DNA from: a bacterium
Lineage (GTDB): Bacteria; Chloroflexota; Dehalococcoidia; Tepidiformales; Tepidiformaceae
Assembly (NCBI GenBank): GCA_017308185.1
Contig: JAFKFP010000166.1
Location: forward strand, 1-33,306
Reading direction: 5' to 3'
DNA: 33,306 nt
Of the stretch, positions 22,754-29,950 are shown piece after piece. Position 1 is the first letter of the stretch, and every line of letters begins with the position of its first letter. Position numbers and translations under genes: made by a program. The notes under the pieces are model-generated. The model ran no database searches. It was not told the DNA's origin and saw only the letters and a program-made list of their open reading frames with translations.

Positions 22754-23697
22754 CACAACCACGCCGCGGCCTCGGGAGAGGACTCGACGCACTCTTCGGT
22801 ACGCACACAGCCCCGGATGGCGACACTCCCGCCGCAGTCGAAGCCGCGACCGCCGATGCCCCGGCCGTGCCGCCTTCGGCCGAGCAGCCTCGGCGCGCGC
22901 CCGAACGGCTCGACATCGACCTCATCTCGCCGAACCCCGAACAGCCGCGCACCCACTTCGAACCGGACCAACTGCGCGAACTGGCCGAGTCGATCCGCGA
23001 GCACGGCATCCTCCAGCCGCTCGTCGTAAGCCGCGATGAAGATGGCGGCTACCGGCTCATCGCGGGTGAACGCCGCCTCCAGGCGGCGCGCCTGGCCGGG
23101 CTTCCCACCGTTCCCGTCGTCATCCGTGAGGCGTCGGGCACCGACCTGCTCGAACTCGCACTCATCGAAAACATCCAGCGCGCCGACCTGAATGCCATCG
23201 AAGAAGCGATGGCCTACCGCCGCCTCACGGAGGAGTACGGCCTCACACAGGAAGAGGCGGCGAAGCGCGTGGGCAAGAGCCGCGTCACGGTTGCGAACGC
23301 GCTGCGCCTGCTCCAGCTCGAATCCGAGATTCGCCGCAGCCTCGTGGCGGGCGAAATAAGCGAGGGGCATGCGCGTGCCTTGCTCGGGCTGCCCGAAGGC
23401 CGCGGCCGCGTGAACGCCTGGCGCGAGGTCATCGCCCGCTCGCTGAGTGTGCGCGAGACGGAAGCGCTCGTGCGCCGCACGCTTGCGGCCGCCGATGCTC
23501 CCTCTGCGGACCCTCAGCGCGAGACGAGCCCGCGGCGCGATGCCAACCTCGCCGATATCGAAGGACGGTTACGCCGCCGGCTCAGCACACGTGTCACCGT
23601 CACTCGTGCCCGCAAGGGTGCGCGCATCGCCATCGAATGCTACAGCGCCGAGGAATTCGCGGGCGTTGTCCAACAACTCCTGGGGGAAGAACTATGA
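22750..23697 (+). CDS. parB: Chromosome-partitioning protein ParB/Spo0J
   Basis: The 315-residue protein has an N-terminal CTP-binding domain with LRELAESIREHGILQPLVV, GERRLQAARLAGL and ENIQRADLNAIEEA. The helix-turn-helix that reads parS follows (LTQEEAAKRVGKSRVTVANALRLLQL), then a dimerisation tail. The CTPase motifs are intact. An arginine-rich N-terminus (PRRGLGRGLDALFG) likely contacts ParA. Its natural targets are the sites at 17817 and 18029. Confidence 0.97.
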   Translation: MTQPRRGLGRGLDALFGTHTAPDGDTPAAVEAATADAPAVPPSAEQPRRAPERLDIDLISPNPEQPRTHFEPDQLRELAESIREHGILQPLVVSRDEDGGYRLIAGERRLQAARLAGLPTVPVVIREASGTDLLELALIENIQRADLNAIEEAMAYRRLTEEYGLTQEEAAKRVGKSRVTVANALRLLQLESEIRRSLVAGEISEGHARALLGLPEGRGRVNAWREVIARSLSVRETEALVRRTLAAADAPSADPQRETSPRRDANLADIEGRLRRRLSTRVTVTRARKGARIAIECYSAEEFAGVVQQLLGEEL

Positions 23698-24158
23698 GCG
23701 CCGAATCCCGGCTCACCGAGCTTGGCATAACATTGCCACCCGTCCCGAAGGCCGCCGGCCTATATGCGCCACTCGTGCAGACGGGCAATCTCGTCTTCAT
23801 CGCCGGTCAGGTGCCCGTTGTCGATGGCAAGCCGGCGTCGCTTGGCAAATGCGGGGATGCGGTGAGCATCGAGCATGGCGCTGAGCTTGCGCGGCAGTGC
23901 AGCCTCCAGGCGCTTGCGCTCGTACGCGCGCACCTCGGGACGCTTGATCGCGTGGTGAGTGTGCCGCGCGTCGCGGGCTATGTCGCCGCGGCGCCCGGCT
24001 TCACCGATGCACCGCTCGTGGTGAATGGCGCATCGCAGGTGCTGCTCGACCTATTCGGCGAACCGGGACGCCACGCACGCGTGGCTATCGGCGTGGCCGA
24101 ACTCCCGCTGAACGTCCCGGTGGAAGTGGAGTACCTGTTCGAGGTGAGCGCGGGGTAG
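23694..24158 (+). CDS. RidA/YjgF-family enamine/imine deaminase-like protein
   Basis: The 154-residue protein shows RidA features: GNLVFIAGQVPVVDG (about 32-46), an HLGTLDRVVSVPRVAGYVAAAPGF block, and RVAIGVAELPLNVPVEVEYLFEV at the end. RidA proteins clear reactive enamines made by PLP enzymes. Whether this member deaminates or has another role is unknown. It overlaps the parB stop by four bases and a GGGGGAAG lies just before ATG 23694, so it is the last gene of the parAB operon. Confidence 0.88.
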   Translation: MSAESRLTELGITLPPVPKAAGLYAPLVQTGNLVFIAGQVPVVDGKPASLGKCGDAVSIEHGAELARQCSLQALALVRAHLGTLDRVVSVPRVAGYVAAAPGFTDAPLVVNGASQVLLDLFGEPGRHARVAIGVAELPLNVPVEVEYLFEVSAG

Positions 24159-24184
24159 CGCCCACCTCGTCCGACGCATTCGCG

Positions 24185-24964
24185 CTAGAGTCCCTGTTCG
24201 CGGCAGAGGTCCTCATCGAACTTGATGTTGCCGGTATAAGCCGGCGGCTGCTCGCAGATCCAGACTGCGCCCTTCGCCATGTAGACGGCGCGTTCGAAAT
24301 TGAGGTCCGGGTTCTCCTTATCGTTCCCGGCGAAGAGGTTGCCGGGCGTCTTGATGCGCCCCTGCGGCGAAAGGACATTGACCGAGATCTTGTCGTCCTG
24401 GAGGTCGATCGCCAGCGACTGGCTGAGCCGCTCGAGGCCAGCTTTGACCATCCCATAGAAAGGCCCGCCCCCGCGCTTATCCTTGTACGGCCCGGGCCCG
24501 GGAAACACGCCCGCCACCGAGGACACATTGATGATGTGGCCGCCGCCCGCCGCGCGCATGTGCGGGATAGCTTCGCGCATGAGCATGATCGGGCCGCGCA
24601 AGTCCACCTGCCAGATGAGTTCGATGTGCCGCGGCTGGATGGATTCGATGCTGCCTGGCACGAGGATCGCCGCGTTGTTGACGACGATATCGAGCCGTCC
24701 GAAGGTGTCGATCGTCTTCTGCACACCTGCGGTGATGCTCTCGGTGTCGCGCATATCTATGCGGATGGCCGCCGCCTTGCCGCCGGCCGAGGTGATCTCC
24801 TGCGCGACGCTGTGTATCGTCCCGGGCAGGCGCGGGTCGGTGACTTGCTCGGTCCGTGCTGTGACAGCGACGCTTGCACCCGCCGCGCCCAGCGCAAGTG
24901 CAATATCTTCGCCGATGCCGCGGCTTGCACCGGTCACCAGCGCGACCTTTCCTTCCAGGCTCAT
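24185..24964 (-). CDS. Short-chain dehydrogenase/reductase (SDR)
   Basis: The 259-residue protein is a classical SDR: cofactor motif TGASRGIG (about 11-18), NNAA (about 97-100), catalytic Ser in NVSSVAG, and the Y-x3-K pair in FYGMVKAG. An insertion before the tyrosine (FPGPGPYKDKRGGGP) may shape substrate specificity. The substrate is unknown. AAGGAG seven bases before ATG 24964 sets the start. A TAGAAT box on the minus strand (25003-25008) gives a leader of about 30 bases. Confidence 0.94.
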   Translation of the reverse strand: MSLEGKVALVTGASRGIGEDIALALGAAGASVAVTARTEQVTDPRLPGTIHSVAQEITSAGGKAAAIRIDMRDTESITAGVQKTIDTFGRLDIVVNNAAILVPGSIESIQPRHIELIWQVDLRGPIMLMREAIPHMRAAGGGHIINVSSVAGVFPGPGPYKDKRGGGPFYGMVKAGLERLSQSLAIDLQDDKISVNVLSPQGRIKTPGNLFAGNDKENPDLNFERAVYMAKGAVWICEQPPAYTGNIKFDEDLCREQGL

Positions 24965-25002
24965 GTCTGTGCTCCTTCGTGTTCAGATGAATGGTGGTGC
25001 GG

Positions 25003-25008
25003 ATTCTA
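25003..25008 (-). promoter_or_regulatory. -10 box TAGAAT of the SDR gene
   Basis: On the minus strand TAGAAT lies about 38 bases before ATG 24964, leaving a leader with the AAGGAG ribosome site. This contrasts with the leaderless genes nearby. No clear -35 box was found. Confidence 0.4.
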
Positions 25009-25086
25009 CTCGCAACTACGAAACAAGGCTCCGCGGCCACGAGCCGCCGGTACCGTGACCAGCTGGTGATCGCTGGCGCCGGATGG

Positions 25087-25653
25087 CTAACGCAACGGCC
25101 ACTCGTGTGGCAGGGCGGCGAACCACATGACGTCGCAGCGCTGACCCTGCCAGACGCCGTGATCGCGCATTGTCCCTTCGTACTGGAAGCCTGCCCGGCG
25201 GGCCACAGCGATGGAGGCCTCGTTGTCTGTCACGATGGTCACGAACGCCCGCGCGGCGCCAAGCTCGAACAGCCAGCGCGTCATCAGGATCGCTGCACGA
25301 GTCGCATAGCCGTGTCCGCGCGCAGCCGGCGCGAGCCAGTAGCCGAACTGCACGACGTCCGCCTTTGACCAATCGTCCATGCCACAGCAACCAGCCAGCT
25401 CCCTCGTCTTCGCGTCTACGATCGCGAAGACGACCGGCGAACGGCCGCCGCCGGCGTCGAATGCACGCCAGTCCGCAGCCCAGCCATCAATGATGGCCTC
25501 GGCGTCGCCGAGCGATACCGGTGATGGGCGTCCAAGCCGGTCGAGTGCGCCGTTGAAACGCAGGATTGCCGGGTCGGCGAACGCTTCTGCCATGAAGCCC
25601 GCGTCGTCTTTCAACCACGGCCGGAGAGTGACCACGCCGTCGGAAAGCTCCAT
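25087..25653 (-). CDS. GNAT-family N-acetyltransferase (RimJ/RimL-like)
   Basis: The 188-residue protein has GNAT motifs. TLRPWLKDDAGFMAEAF is at the N-terminus. VQFGYWLAPAARGHGYATRAAILMTRWLF supplies the acetyl-CoA pyrophosphate loop R-G-H-G-Y-A. DNEASIAVARRAGFQYEG is the C-terminal signature of RimJ-like members. It may acetylate a protein N-terminus or a small amine. The start ATG 25653 is six bases after GATACT on the minus strand. A longer upstream frame overlaps the mini-GntR gene and is not coding. Confidence 0.88.
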   Translation of the reverse strand: MELSDGVVTLRPWLKDDAGFMAEAFADPAILRFNGALDRLGRPSPVSLGDAEAIIDGWAADWRAFDAGGGRSPVVFAIVDAKTRELAGCCGMDDWSKADVVQFGYWLAPAARGHGYATRAAILMTRWLFELGAARAFVTIVTDNEASIAVARRAGFQYEGTMRDHGVWQGQRCDVMWFAALPHEWPLR

Positions 25654-25659
25654 GCGAAA

Positions 25660-25665
25660 AGTATC
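25660..25665 (-). promoter_or_regulatory. Candidate -10 box GATACT of the GNAT gene
   Basis: GATACT on the minus strand ends six bases before ATG 25653 with no Shine-Dalgarno sequence. It matches the -10 consensus at four of six positions. Confidence 0.3.
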
Positions 25666-25757
25666 AAGGCAGGCCCCCGCAGGCGTCCACGGAGGATCGC
25701 GCCTATCCGCTCCCGTGCCTGTTTTCCCCCTCCGCCTGTGCGCCTCGCATGCGGTGG

Positions 25758-25763
25758 TATGCT
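25758..25763 (+). promoter_or_regulatory. Candidate -10 box TATGCT of the mini-GntR gene
   Basis: TATGCT is six bases before ATG 25770, and no Shine-Dalgarno sequence is present. This is another predicted leaderless start, facing away from the GNAT promoter. Confidence 0.45.
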
Positions 25764-25769
25764 GTCTCC

Positions 25770-26096
25770 ATGGCGCTCGATAGGGCCGCGCGGCGCACCA
25801 AAGCCGAACTCGTCTACGAGGCGCTTCAGACTGCCATCCTCTCCGGCCGCATTGGCGAAGGCGAACACCTGCGCCAGGAGGACATCGCCGCGAAGTGGGG
25901 CGTCTCCCAGACACCCGTGCGCGAAGCTTTCCGGCGGCTCGAATCCGAGGGACTCGTGGAGCACGCACCGAACCGCGGCATCGTGGTGAGAGGCATTCCA
26001 TGGACGCCGCCGCCCGCGCCACTCGATGCCCTCGCCCGCCGCTGGGACGAACTCGTGCGCGACCCCGATTCCGTGCCCGGCAGCGATTTTCCCTAG
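25770..26096 (+). CDS. Stand-alone GntR-type winged-helix regulator
   Basis: The 108-residue protein is a FadR-like GntR DNA-binding domain: LVYEALQTAILSGRIGEGEHLRQEDIAAKWGVSQTPVREAFRRLESEGLVEHAPNRGIVV (about 15-74). It lacks the usual FCD ligand domain. Only about 34 proline-rich residues follow. Typical family members are more than 200 residues, so this is either a natural mini-regulator or a remnant that lost its effector domain. No frame continuing an FCD domain was seen downstream. Targets may be the divergent GNAT gene or the sulfurtransferase downstream. Confidence 0.85.
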   Translation: MALDRAARRTKAELVYEALQTAILSGRIGEGEHLRQEDIAAKWGVSQTPVREAFRRLESEGLVEHAPNRGIVVRGIPWTPPPAPLDALARRWDELVRDPDSVPGSDFP

Positions 26097-26215
26097 GCCG
26101 CCGAGAATTGTTGACCACATTCGTCGATTTTGTCGCCTAACTGCGCTACGGTAGAAGCGCCACGAGCGTCCCCGTGCCCGTGCCGTACACATCCCCATTG
26201 CCGGAGGCAAGTGCC

Positions 26216-27091
26216 ATGACGTCCCCCACGGCCGCGATCGAAGACCGCGGCTACGCCCACCCTGATGTACTCGTTTCAACCGATTGGGTGGCCGCCCATC
26301 TCACCGATCCTGGTGTCCGTATCGTCGAATCGAACGAAGACCAGCTCCTGTATCCCTCGGGCCATATCCCGGGCGCCGTCCAGGTAGACTGGGCCGCTGA
26401 CCTGAATGACCAGGTGCGGCGCGATTACCTCAGCAAGGCCGGCTTCGAAGCACTCATGAGCCGCATCGGCGTCACCCGCGATACGACCGTCGTGTTCTAC
26501 GGCGACAAGAACAACTGGTGGGCGACATACGCCTTCTGGGTGTTCCAACTCTTCGGCCACACCAATGCGAAGGTCATGGATGGCGGACGCTTGAAGTGGG
26601 AGCAGGAAGGCCGCGAGATGACGCGCGAAGTGCCGTCGTACCCGGCCACCAGCTATACCGCCCCCGAGCGCGACGACTCTACGGAACGCATCTTCCGCGA
26701 TGAGGTGCTTCGCTATCAGGCGGCAGGCAAGCAGCTCGTGGATGTCCGCAGCCCCGGCGAGTTCAGCGGCGAAGTCACCCACATGGCCGGTTACCCGCAG
26801 GAGGGCGTGCTCCGCGGCGGCCACATCCCCGGCGCGAAGAGTGTCCCGTGGAGCCGCGCTGCCAATACCGATGACGGCACCTACAAATCTGCCGATGAGC
26901 TCCGCGCCATCTACGAGCAGGAACAGGGCATCAACGGAAAGGATGAGGTGGTCACCTATTGCCGTATCGGCGAGCGCAGCAGCCACACCTGGTTCGCCCT
27001 CAAATACCTGCTCGGCTACCCCAACGTCCGCAACTACGACGGAAGCTGGACCGAGTGGGGCAACTCGGTGAACGTCCCCGTCGAGAAGTAA
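26216..27091 (+). CDS. Tandem-rhodanese thiosulfate sulfurtransferase
   Basis: The 291-residue protein has two rhodanese domains. The first is inactive, with YGD where the catalytic cysteine would be ([11 protein letters not shown]). The second has the active loop C-R-I-G-E-R-S (Cys249) and HIPGA motifs. It moves a sulfane sulfur, usually from thiosulfate to cyanide or a thiol acceptor. GGAGG eight bases before ATG 26216 sets the start. A GTG-led extension of 14 residues is unsupported. A SufE gene lies about 500 bases downstream, with a terminator between them. Confidence 0.94.
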   Translation: MTSPTAAIEDRGYAHPDVLVSTDWVAAHLTDPGVRIVESNEDQLLYPSGHIPGAVQVDWAADLNDQVRRDYLSKAGFEALMSRIGVTRDTTVVFYGDKNNWWATYAFWVFQLFGHTNAKVMDGGRLKWEQEGREMTREVPSYPATSYTAPERDDSTERIFRDEVLRYQAAGKQLVDVRSPGEFSGEVTHMAGYPQEGVLRGGHIPGAKSVPWSRAANTDDGTYKSADELRAIYEQEQGINGKDEVVTYCRIGERSSHTWFALKYLLGYPNVRNYDGSWTEWGNSVNVPVEK

Positions 27092-27115
27092 CACCTCGGC
27101 AGTAGCCCGTGGGAG

Positions 27116-27143
27116 AGGCGTGGGAACTTTTCCCGCGCCTTTT
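27116..27143 (+). terminator. Rho-independent terminator after the sulfurtransferase gene
   Basis: An 11-bp stem (arms AGGCGTGGGAA and TTCCCGCGCCT, one G-U pair) with a CTT loop is followed by TTTT within 25-50 bases of the stop codon. It is a classic intrinsic terminator. Confidence 0.85.
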
Positions 27144-27225
27144 CCGTTGGGGCCTATGCGGCACTTTTCAGACACACGCCGCGGGCCTACGGTGCCAGGG
27201 AAGGGCCCGGGAAGGAGCGCACACC

Positions 27226-27573
27226 ATGTCTCGGATGAACCACCATCTGCACCGTTGCCTGTTCCTGGCCGCCGCCGCCCTGGCCGCACTCGGCATCGCT
27301 GGCGCCGTTTTCGCCCAGGGCGCGCCGATGACGCCGGTGACGACGCCCTCGGCGTCCCCATCGAGCGTAAGCACCTATACAGCATCCGTGACCGCGACAG
27401 CGACAGTTGCCGGCGGACAGCCGACGCCGAACGCGCCAGCCACGGGCTCCGGCGCGGCCGCGTCCCGCCCCTATGACGCGTGGCTCCTCGGCGCGGGCAT
27501 CGCTGCGATGATTGTGGTTGCCGTCGCGGGTGGATGGGTGGCCCTCAATGGGGTCTCCCGCCCTGAGCGATAG
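27226..27573 (+). CDS. Secreted Ser/Thr/Pro-rich protein with C-terminal membrane anchor
   Basis: I do not recognise this 115-residue protein. It has an N-terminal signal peptide (CLFLAAAALAALGIAGAVFAQG, with a likely cut after A-Q). A Ser/Thr/Pro/Ala-rich stretch spans about 35-80, then comes a membrane segment (AWLLGAGIAAMIVVAVAGGWVAL, about 83-105) and a short tail ending RPER. The layout (secreted, low-complexity, hydrophobic helix, Arg tail) recalls cell-surface or sorted proteins. The PATGSG before the helix is only loosely like an LPxTG signal. A strong GAAGGAG precedes ATG 27226. Confidence 0.65.
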   Translation: MSRMNHHLHRCLFLAAAALAALGIAGAVFAQGAPMTPVTTPSASPSSVSTYTASVTATATVAGGQPTPNAPATGSGAAASRPYDAWLLGAGIAAMIVVAVAGGWVALNGVSRPER

Positions 27574-27603
27574 CTCCCGCGGCGCACGCTCGACGGGCCT
27601 TGT

Positions 27604-27609
27604 TAGACT
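27604..27609 (+). promoter_or_regulatory. Candidate -10 box TAGACT of sufE
   Basis: TAGACT lies exactly six bases before ATG 27616, and no Shine-Dalgarno sequence is present. It fits the leaderless pattern in this window. Confidence 0.45.
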
Positions 27610-27615
27610 GTATAC

Positions 27616-28077
27616 ATGACCACCATTCCCGCACCGCTCGAGACGGTGCTTGCTGACTTCGATTTCGTCGACCGTGCCGAGCGCATTGAACTTCTTATCG
27701 AGGCCGCCGACCGCTTCGAGGAAGTCCCGCCGCGCATCGCCGAACGCCCATTCTCTGAAGAAAACCACGTCCAGCACTGCGAATCCGAAGCCTACGTCTG
27801 GGCGGAGGACAACCCTGATGGCACGCTCAAGTTCTTCTTCGCTGTCGAAAATCCCCAGGGCATCTCTGCCAAGTCGTGGGCTGTCATCATGGACGAGACG
27901 CTCTCCGGTCAGCCGCTCGAACAGGTGGCCGCTGTGGACGCACAGACGGTGTTCCGCATCTACGGCAAGGACCTCTCCATGGGCAAAGGCCAGGGCCTGA
28001 CGGGCATGCTCTCGCACGTCACGCACGCGGCCCGGCTTCGTTTGGACGCGCGACGAACCGCTTCTGCCCGCAGCTGA
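27616..28077 (+). CDS. sufE: SufE-family sulfur acceptor
   Basis: The 153-residue protein has the SufE signature: VDRAERIELLIEAADRFEEVPPRI, then HVQHCESEAYVW, where Cys55 takes sulfur from the SufS cysteine desulfurase, then SGQPLEQVAAVDAQTVFRIYGKDL. The C-terminal LTGMLSHVTHAA matches the family. The partner sufS and the SUF scaffold are not in the window. The rhodanese upstream offers another sulfur donor, but a terminator separates them, so a pathway link is inference. Confidence 0.92.
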   Translation: MTTIPAPLETVLADFDFVDRAERIELLIEAADRFEEVPPRIAERPFSEENHVQHCESEAYVWAEDNPDGTLKFFFAVENPQGISAKSWAVIMDETLSGQPLEQVAAVDAQTVFRIYGKDLSMGKGQGLTGMLSHVTHAARLRLDARRTASARS

Positions 28078-28143
28078 ACGGCGGCAGCCGCTGCCGTTTA
28101 GGCCACTGGCGCGCGTAGCCGGAAACGCGCAGACTGAAGAGCG

Positions 28144-28413
28144 ATGTGGATCGTTATTGTTGTGGTGGCGGTGGCTGCGCTCGTTGGCGTGCTGGCACTC
28201 ATCTGGTACCTCACACGCAACGTGGACCGCTCCGAAGAGGGCCGCGAGCCGAAGCCGTGGATCGACCATTCGCTCGACGACTGGCGCAAACAGCGCAACG
28301 CCGAAGCTGAGGCCGATCGCATCGCGCGTGCCCATGCCCCACGCGACCTGCACGAAGGCGCTGCAGCCGAAGAACAGGCCATCCAGAAGACACACACGCG
28401 CTGGGGCGGCTGA
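28144..28413 (+). CDS. Small single-pass membrane protein
   Basis: I do not recognise this 89-residue protein. One N-terminal membrane helix (WIVIVVVAVAALVGVLALIWYLT, about 2-24) is followed by a charged tail with D-D-W-R-K-Q-R and many Glu, Ala and Arg residues. It probably anchors in the membrane with its tail in the cytosol or outside. Coding use looks like its neighbours, but no family pattern was seen. It lies between SufE and the VOC gene, on the same strand. Confidence 0.55.
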   Translation: MWIVIVVVAVAALVGVLALIWYLTRNVDRSEEGREPKPWIDHSLDDWRKQRNAEAEADRIARAHAPRDLHEGAAAEEQAIQKTHTRWGG

Positions 28414-28508
28414 ACGCGCCGCGCTTTCCAGGAACTTTCCTCCCCTGCTAGACACGGTATACAAACCCAACCGATGATAGGCGTCCACCACTGAATCGGA
28501 GGACTGTC

Positions 28509-28970
28509 ATGGCTGAAGCAGCCGTCCCTACACCGCCGGGCGTTGTGCCCTACCTGACCATCGCCGGCGCGAGCGACGCGATCGAGTTCTACAAGAAGGC
28601 GTTCGGCGCAACGGAGCTGTCGCGCATGCCAGGCCCTGACGGCAAGCTCATGCATGCCGCACTCGCGGTCAATGGCGGCGTAATCTTCCTCTCGGACGAC
28701 TTCCCGGAGATGAACGATGGCAAGGGCGGCAGCCCGAAGGCACTCGGCGGTTCGGCCGTAACGATCCACCTGACGCTTTCCGATGTTGATGCCGCTTGGG
28801 CGCAGGCTGTCGCAGCGGGGGCCGAGGTGGTGATGCCCCTCGAAACACAGTTTTGGGGCGACCGCTACGACCAACTCCGCGACCCCTTCGGCCACTCGTG
28901 GTCGCTCTCGCAGCCGGGCGCTGCACTGTCACCCGAGGAGATCGAGAAGGCGATGCAGGCGCAGCGGTAG
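28509..28970 (+). CDS. VOC-family (PhnB-like) protein
   Basis: The 153-residue protein has the VOC (glyoxalase/bleomycin-resistance) fold with PhnB features: VPYLTIAGASDAIEFYKKAFGATELSRMPGPDGKLMHAALAVNGGVIFLSDD, then HLTLSDVDAAWAQAVAAGAEVVMPLETQFWGDRYDQLRDPFGHSWSLS. The latter carries the Glu and Asp metal residues. Its substrate is unknown. GGAGGA precedes ATG 28509. The C-terminal EEIEKAMQAQR is typical of the group. Confidence 0.92.
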   Translation: MAEAAVPTPPGVVPYLTIAGASDAIEFYKKAFGATELSRMPGPDGKLMHAALAVNGGVIFLSDDFPEMNDGKGGSPKALGGSAVTIHLTLSDVDAAWAQAVAAGAEVVMPLETQFWGDRYDQLRDPFGHSWSLSQPGAALSPEEIEKAMQAQR

Positions 28971-29010
28971 GTGCCCCGGCACCAAGTCCAGGTCGGGCCA
29001 GCGTCGTCGG

Positions 29011-29119
29011 TACCGCGACCGCCAGGGAGCGGCAGTGGCCAGCACCCGAACGCCCATCGAGTCCGATGGGCGTGTCGAGCCGGATCGGGGTCAGTACCGC
29101 GACCGGCAGGGAGCGGCGG
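29011..29119. repeat. Two near-identical 25-base repeats flanking a perfect hairpin
   Basis: Units at 29011-29035 and 29095-29119, 84 bases apart, share TACCGCGACCG and CAGGGAGCGGC and differ at a few bases. Between them 29051-29072 is a perfect hairpin, with nine-base arms CGCCCATCG and CGATGGGCG around AGTC. The block lies in the noncoding gap after the VOC gene. It could be a dispersed intergenic repeat or a regulatory element ahead of rplJ. Confidence 0.6.
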
Positions 29120-29144
29120 CCTCGCACGCAGTCCCGCGTTTTGA

Positions 29145-29173
29145 TTGCCCGCAACACCCGCCTGCCGTACCGT
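29145..29173 (+). promoter_or_regulatory. Candidate promoter of the rplJ-rplL leader
   Basis: TTGCCC (29145-29150) and TACCGT (29168-29173) are 17 bases apart and lie just before the L10 leader. Matches are moderate. Transcription would start near 29180 and contain the whole leader. Confidence 0.35.
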
Positions 29174-29192
29174 GCATAACGACAACACAAGA

Positions 29193-29340
29193 GCCGGAGA
29201 CAGCAGGTCCCTGTGTGACCGCCGCGAGGCGGAGGGATAAGCCGTAAGGCGCCTGCCGAGGCAGTGGATAGCGACTCGCCGCGTGTGCGCGCGACTCGCA
29301 CGCGATCCCTGCCCTGCGCGGGGATTTTCTGTCTCCCGGC
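29193..29340 (+). ncRNA. L10 (rplJ) ribosomal-protein leader
   Basis: The leader begins with GCCGGAGACAG (29193-29203) and ends with CTGTCTCCCGGC (29329-29340). These pair as the closing helix with one bulge. Inside, GCAGG after the first arm can pair with the CCTGC of GCCTGCCGAGGCAG (29251-29264), the conserved kink-turn element of L10 leaders. The L10(L12)4 complex is known to bind such leaders and repress rplJL. A further 6-bp hairpin (29351-29366) lies between the leader and the start codon. Confidence 0.8.
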
Positions 29341-29386
29341 CGACGAATGCGCGGGCCCCGGCCCGCACCAACAGCCGGAGATGCGT

Positions 29387-29917
29387 ATGCCTACTCCCCG
29401 GAAGGCCGCAATGCTGAGCGAGATCAAGGACCGCATGGAGCGGGCCTCGGTCGCCATCAGCGCGGATTACCGCGGCCTCACCGTCGCCCAGATCACCGCA
29501 CTTCGCCGGGCGCTCCGCCCGGCCGATGTCGATGTGAAAGTCGTCAAGAATACCATCGCCGCCATGGCCGCCAAAGAAGCCGGCCGCGCCGAGATGGCCG
29601 AACTGCTCCAGGGCCCCACGGCTCTCGCCATCGGCTTTGGCGACCCCATCGCTCCCGTCAAAGCCTTCACCGAGCATGTCCGCGCGAGCAGGCTCACCAT
29701 CCAGGTGCATGGCGGGTGGCTCGAAGGCAAGGTCCTCACGCCCGCCGAAGTCGAGTCGCTCGCCACGCTCCCGTCGAAGGACCAACTCATTGCTGACGTC
29801 GTCGGCAAGCTGCAGAGCCCGCTCTACAACTTCGCCGGCCTTATCACCGCGACGATGCGCAACTTCGCCGGGCTGGTGGATGCCCGCGCGACACAACTCG
29901 AAGAACAGGGCGCCTGA
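29387..29917 (+). CDS. rplJ: 50S ribosomal protein L10
   Basis: The 176-residue protein matches uL10: AMLSEIKDRMERASVAISADYRGLTVAQITALRRALR (about 8-44), VKVVKNTIAAMAA, and the C-terminal helix LYNFAGLITATMRNFAGLVDARATQLEEQ that carries L12 dimers. ATG 29387 is preferred, with GGAG six bases before it. An in-frame ATG at 29381 overlaps that site. The upstream in-frame reading through the leader is not coding. rplL follows after about 30 bases. rplK and rplA, usually upstream, are absent here. Confidence 0.96.
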   Translation: MPTPRKAAMLSEIKDRMERASVAISADYRGLTVAQITALRRALRPADVDVKVVKNTIAAMAAKEAGRAEMAELLQGPTALAIGFGDPIAPVKAFTEHVRASRLTIQVHGGWLEGKVLTPAEVESLATLPSKDQLIADVVGKLQSPLYNFAGLITATMRNFAGLVDARATQLEEQGA

Positions 29918-29950
29918 GCGCACCCCAACAACCAAGGAGACAACACTCAC

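Noticed and set aside
26276-27385. A long minus-strand frame over the sulfurtransferase gene
   Set aside because: The plus-strand gene has two rhodanese domains with an active-site Cys and a good ribosome site. The antisense frame has no recognisable motif.
27187-28491. A long open frame on the minus strand (over 400 codons)
   Set aside because: It runs antisense to the secreted protein, SufE and a small membrane protein, has no domain, and its residues are an Arg/Gly/His-rich mix typical of GC-driven shadow frames.
29051-29072. Terminator for the VOC gene
   Set aside because: The hairpin is perfect, but it is followed by TGTCG with no T-run. It is better treated as part of the repeat block.
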